A DNA stretch of 64,000 nucleotides from Lamellibrachia satsuma (taxonomy: Eukaryota > Annelida > Polychaeta > Sabellida > Siboglinidae): assembly GCA_033239005.1 (NCBI GenBank), contig BSQZ01000037.1:2796501-2860500 (forward strand), in the 5' to 3' direction. A program made the translations under genes and the position numbers. Of the stretch, positions 60,313 through 64,000 are shown one piece after another; position 1 is the first letter of the stretch; the number at the start of each line of letters is the position of its first letter. A model generated the notes under the pieces. The model had not been told where the DNA came from and searched no databases. It was given only the letters and a program-made list of their open reading frames with translations.

Positions 60313-61670
60313 CTGAAACAGGCGAACACGGGTGAACGTGAGTCGGGTGCATACATTAAAGGAAGGTACCTGACCCCACGAGGGGTAGTTTCACGAGCAG
60401 GGTATTGTTCTTTTGTTCCATTAAAAACGACGGTATCCAGCCACAGGACAGTTGCATGGTGTAAGTCGTGATGTTGCAGAATATTGCTCACATTACGTAT
60501 AATAACATTAAGAGTTTGGTCTACATTTGATTAATATACAAATTAATGCTATATCATTTTATTGTATTTAATGTTTTTTAAATAAAAAATGTGCTTACAA
60601 GTAATATTCAACCTCATTGGTTGCAAATTGCAAACCAAATAAATGTATTATTATTGAAAGAAATTAACATATTATTGACAAAAAAAACAATAGCAGTCAT
60701 TTATAAAGTGTACTGGAGTAGTGCAATACGGTATCCATGAAACGGCCTGAAAAATTAGCATGCCCATCTTCGGGAGGTGGGAGTCGGGTTTTAACGAACT
60801 TATAGGTTTTAACTTTTTGAGAATTTGTTTTAAATGAAACAATTTTCAGAAATCATACTAGAAATCCCCGGCTGATGTGTACGCCCGAACCCCTCTTTTC
60901 AAAAACCCGAGGACGATATACTTATGGCCATCCTGTTTTCCTGAAACAAGCACCGCATGTCGGTCCTACCTGTCGTCTCCACGCCTGGCTGCACATCACC
61001 GTCCGACGGCGACTTCGGCACATGGAACGTCACCCACGTCTCGTCGTCGTATTCCTCGCCGTCCGACATCTTCTCGAGGCGGTCGAAAACAGCCAACTCA
61101 GCCGAGCAGAGGCTCTCGGCCGAGTCGCTATTGCGCTTCCTGCCCCATCGGAACAAATTACTCCAGCTTCCTACACAGACGAAACAGAATTGTTTAGCCA
61201 ACAGATGGCACTACTAGTCGTATCTATGGCGACAGTGGCTGTTTCAATGTAGAACTACACACTTGTAAATAGCGGCTGGACAGTTGCGGGACACACAGAA
61301 TATCCTGAATAATTTATAAGATTATAACAAGAAAATATATAATTTATTTATATTTTACTGTTTATGTCATATTCTTCCTAGGAACAGACAAACTTTATAT
61401 ATGCATTATACAGAAACTAGTTCTATTTAATTTTAAGTGTCATAACATTAATATATTCTCTAACTAAAATATGCAAGATATACGTGAACATTGGTCACTT
61501 ACAATTTCTAAAAGAAAATGATAGCTGCATTTATAACATAGCTGTGTTGGGTGTCAGTTCTAGTCGTTTGCTATATGCTGTAGGATATAAAATGTAATAC
61601 ATGCACACAGGCCTTCCCACACCCGCGCACTGGTACGCACTGGCACGCACGCTCGCACGCACGCACGCAC

Positions 61671-61702
<32 letters not shown>

Positions 61703-63751
61703 CACACACTGGGCTAGCAACAGTAATGTATTGTCTAGGTAGTCTAGTAATTCCTTCCCGAAAATACGAATACATATAATTATCATTGGTGACCTGTTTC
61801 GTCCGGTTGTAGCTTGCCCAACGACCCGCTACTTTTACACTTTTCCGGCGTCGTCTTCGCCCGTTCGTCTGGGCTGGCAGTGGGCGCCATCTGGTCGTAC
61901 GGCTCCTTGGCCCGACTGTCAAAGCGATGGATCGGCACGGGCATCAGGGTGGCGTAGTGACGCAGGAACAGCGGCTCCAGACGGTAACTCTAAGTTGTGG
62001 CAGAAACAAAGGCGACGTTCGAGTACAATAGAATGGAAACGTTAACATAACAACAACAACAGACTATTCTTAATGTAAATTTTAATGCATCACCAATACA
62101 TTTCAAACTGCAACATGCCAAATGCATTTTAATTTTATATATCTCGTGAACATGTATATCTGGTGGACAAGTGATAGCGTTTGATAGAAATAACAAGTGA
62201 CGCCTCTGGTAGCTTTAAAAAGATTTAACAAGACTGCCATTACAAACAAGTTCCAGATGGCCATTGGCTTATCGAGTGTCCAACAATTTTTTCATCTAGG
62301 TGTAGCCCGTCCTTATTAGATATCTGTCAATTCTGTTTTTAAACATATTCATACTACTAGCAATAACACAATCATTTGGCAGTTTGTTCCATTAATTTAT
62401 CACCCTCTGTGAGAAAGAGTACTTTCTCATGTCCAACCTACACTGCTCCTTAACTAATGCTGCTTTGTGTCCTCTGGTTCTACTGCCTTCTTTAAGTTTG
62501 AAGAACATATTCCTATCAGCATCCTCATAACCGTTCACTATTTTAAACACTTCTATTTGGTCTCCTCTTAGTCTCCTGGTCTCTAGTGTTGTCAAACCAC
62601 ATTGTAATAAGTGGCTTTCGTAACGAAGGTCTCTCAATTCTGGAATCATTTTAGTTGCTCTTCGTTGTATTTTTTCTAGCTTGTCTGTGTCCATTTTACG
62701 ATATGGCCTCCATGCTTGAATACAATATTCCAAGTGTGGTCTAACTATTGCTTTGTACAGGGGTACAATTAGCTGTTTCTCATTATACGTGATAGTTCTC
62801 CTAATTAGCCCTAGAATTTGATATCCTTTCGAAGCAGCAATCCAAGGTTGCTCTGAAACTTTCATGTGAGCACTAAATATTTCTCCTAAGTCGTTTTCTT
62901 GTGTGGTTCTACCTAGTACAGCATCCCCCATTTTATATTCTTCGTCCATGTTTCCATGTCCTATGTGTATGCATTTACACTTCCCAAATTTAATAACATT
63001 TGCCATTTTTCTGACCATTTAACTAATTTATCTAGATCATCCTGTAAACTTTGTTTATCTGTAACATTTGTAACCTTTCTGAATACTTTTGTGTCATCTG
63101 CAAATTTCAGTACTTTTCTGTCATCTTGCAAATCATTTATATATATTAAAAATAGTATAAGGCCTAATACTGATCCCCGTGGTACCCCACTCATAACATA
63201 TATAACACTATTTCTACATTTCTCATTTTGCAGACAACAGACGGGATAACACATTGGTTTTGACTGTACAGCACGTACTAAGAATGGAAGGAGACAGCCA
63301 CTGCCTGACGTCTCTATCGTGGACACTTGTAGGCAAACTAAAGTGGGTCGCCCAAAGACAATCTGGCAAAAAAATAGAAAAAAAACAAGAACTGGGGTGG
63401 AAATCATGGAGTGTGTATGTAAGGTAGGAATACAGAATAACGTTGAGGCATAAGTAACATTCGGCCGTATTGTTGACACAATCAGAAATAATGACAAATT
63501 GCATCAAATGTACTGATAAAAACGTCATGGCAAAGCCATAAAATACATATATCGCATTTTAAACATAATATTGGCTGTTACAAATGTTAACTCACAATCG
63601 GGTCTGACGGGTGGTAGATATTGAACATGCGCCCACACAGATCTGTCGGCAGGATTACTGTGTACTCTGGATGTTCTGCACCCCTAGCCTGCTTGCCTCT
63701 TAGTGCAAGGAACACGGCCAACGGCGAACCAAGACAGAAGAAGTTCTCCAG
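60137..63751 (-). CDS. DDHD1: Phospholipase DDHD1 (PA-preferring PLA1), C-terminal part, partial gene
   Basis: Four exons in transcript order: 63751-63596, 61989-61794, 61170-60970, 60312-60137, all phases compatible, stop TGA at 60139-60137. Together they form the C-terminal DDHD domain of intracellular PLA1, which hydrolyses phosphatidic acid and related phospholipids at membranes. Seen: FFCLGSPLAVFLALRG, FNIYHPSDPI followed by SYRLEPLFLRHY, a variable Ser-rich insert, and YRLDYQLREA with HTSYWTDCDVALFIL. The HPxDP, H-T-xYW and D-VALF blocks include the metal-binding-like residues that give DDHD its name. The lipase GxSxG serine lies upstream, outside the window. The FFCLGSP and YRLEPL wording fits DDHD1 better than SEC23IP or the PITPNM family. 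Confidence 0.9.
60970..61170 (-). CDS. DDHD1: DDHD1 exon (variable insert)
   Basis: Encodes SWSNLFRWGRKRNSDSAESL, LEKMSDGEEYDDETWVTFHV and PKSPSDGDVQPGVETT. Weakly conserved acidic/Ser-rich insert; both splice phases fit neighbours. Acceptor GTGTAG, donor G|GTAGGA. Confidence 0.82.
61640..61709. repeat. (CGCA)n/(CA)n microsatellite, DDHD1 intron
   Basis: GCACGCAC units passing into CACACA. Confidence 0.93.
61794..61989 (-). CDS. DDHD1: DDHD1 exon (DDHD domain)
   Basis: Encodes SYRLEPLFLRHYATLMPVPI then HRFDSRAKEPYDQMAP and a Lys/Ser-rich tail. Acceptor ACTTAG, donor G|GTCACC, phase 1. Confidence 0.88.
62230..63225 (-). mobile_element. CR1-like LINE, RT C-terminal half, minus strand, in a DDHD1 intron
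   Basis: In two frames: MSGVPRGSVLGLILFLIYIN, VLKFADDTKVFRKVT (FADD box) and LDKLVKWSEKWQMLLNLG (62980-63200), then after a frameshift a 208-codon ORF (63018-62392) with KILGLIRR-type motif, VPLYKAIVRPHLEYCIQAWR, KLEKIQRRATKMIPELRDL and RGHKAALVKEQCRLDMRKYS. The 3' UTR continues to about 62230. Same family as 15815-16640. Confidence 0.85.
63596..63751 (-). CDS. DDHD1: DDHD1 exon (DDHD domain start)
   Basis: Encodes LENFFCLGSPLAVFLALRGK, then ILPTDLCGRMFNIYHPSDPI. Acceptor CTGCAG, donor ATT|GTGAGT, phase 0 at both ends. Confidence 0.9.
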
Positions 63752-64000
63752 CTGCAGAAAGTGCACAGAAACAATGCTTTATGTTATTTATAATGTTTCA
63801 CTTTGCTATCATTTTATTAGTTTTTATTATAATTTATATTCATATACTTACTAACTGTATTTAATGTTTTGCACCTTAGAGCAAATGCTTTGCTTAACTG
63901 TGGCAATAGCGATTACACACCACAGCTTAGATAACATTGAGGGCACTTTAATCTATAATTGCAATAATGTATGATATAATGCTGATGATTATATCATCAA
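63752..64000. other. DDHD1 intron, no element seen
   Basis: Upstream intron of the DDHD1 exon at 63751; AT-rich, no further exon recognised before the window edge. Confidence 0.5.

Overview
This is an animal nuclear genome window. It is AT-rich, has long introns with canonical GT-AG boundaries, and is saturated with non-LTR retrotransposon debris, tRNA-derived SINEs, microsatellites and minisatellites. The mix of CR1/L2/RTE-like LINEs, a tRNA SINE, a Penelope-like fragment and a pogo-like MITE suits a marine invertebrate, probably a lophotrochozoan such as a mollusc. That assignment is inference.

Two host genes are recognisable, both on the minus strand in head-to-tail order. (1) At the right, four exons (63751 down to 60137) encode the C-terminal DDHD domain and stop codon of a DDHD1-type phosphatidic-acid-preferring phospholipase A1; its 5' part lies beyond the window. 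(2) From 53272 down to 4742 lies a complete xanthine dehydrogenase (XDH)-family gene. I rebuilt 34 coding exons whose phases all join, giving 1312 codons plus stop, close to the 1333 residues of human XDH. Both [2Fe-2S] cysteine sets, the FAD domain, the molybdopterin domain and the catalytic Glu of the GEPP motif are present, so the gene looks functional. The purine-recognition pocket, however, carries three conservative substitutions at positions that are near-invariant in XDH (bovine Glu802 to Gln, Arg880 to Lys, Phe914 to Tyr).

The XDH introns hold most of the other features. A 112-bp minisatellite in intron 12 is built from the end of exon 12 plus its 5' splice site, so about ten decoy donors follow the real one. 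Other arrays (62 bp, 80 bp) begin just downstream of the donors of exons 6 and 31. Exon 27 is bracketed by complementary (UG)n and (CA)n tracts, and its acceptor lies inside the repeat. A 48-bp minisatellite of about 25 copies lies 0.5-1.7 kb upstream of the XDH start codon.

Mobile elements by region: 1-2.8 kb holds the tail of a Ty3/gypsy element followed by a CR1-like LINE broken by an antisense LINE end. The XDH introns hold decayed LINEs at 8.7-10.1, 13.9-15.2, 15.8-16.6 and 19.8-20.9 kb, a long uninterrupted RT ORF at 21.9-23.8 kb, a Penelope-like fragment at 13.2-13.5 kb, a MITE at 26.7 kb and several SINEs. Intron 1 (11.4 kb) holds a decayed cysteine-rich ORF at 42.4-44.0 kb and LINE pieces at 46.5, 48.4 and 48.9-51.2 kb. 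A LINE in the DDHD1 intron lies at 62.2-63.2 kb. No rRNA gene, CRISPR array or confident tRNA gene was seen.
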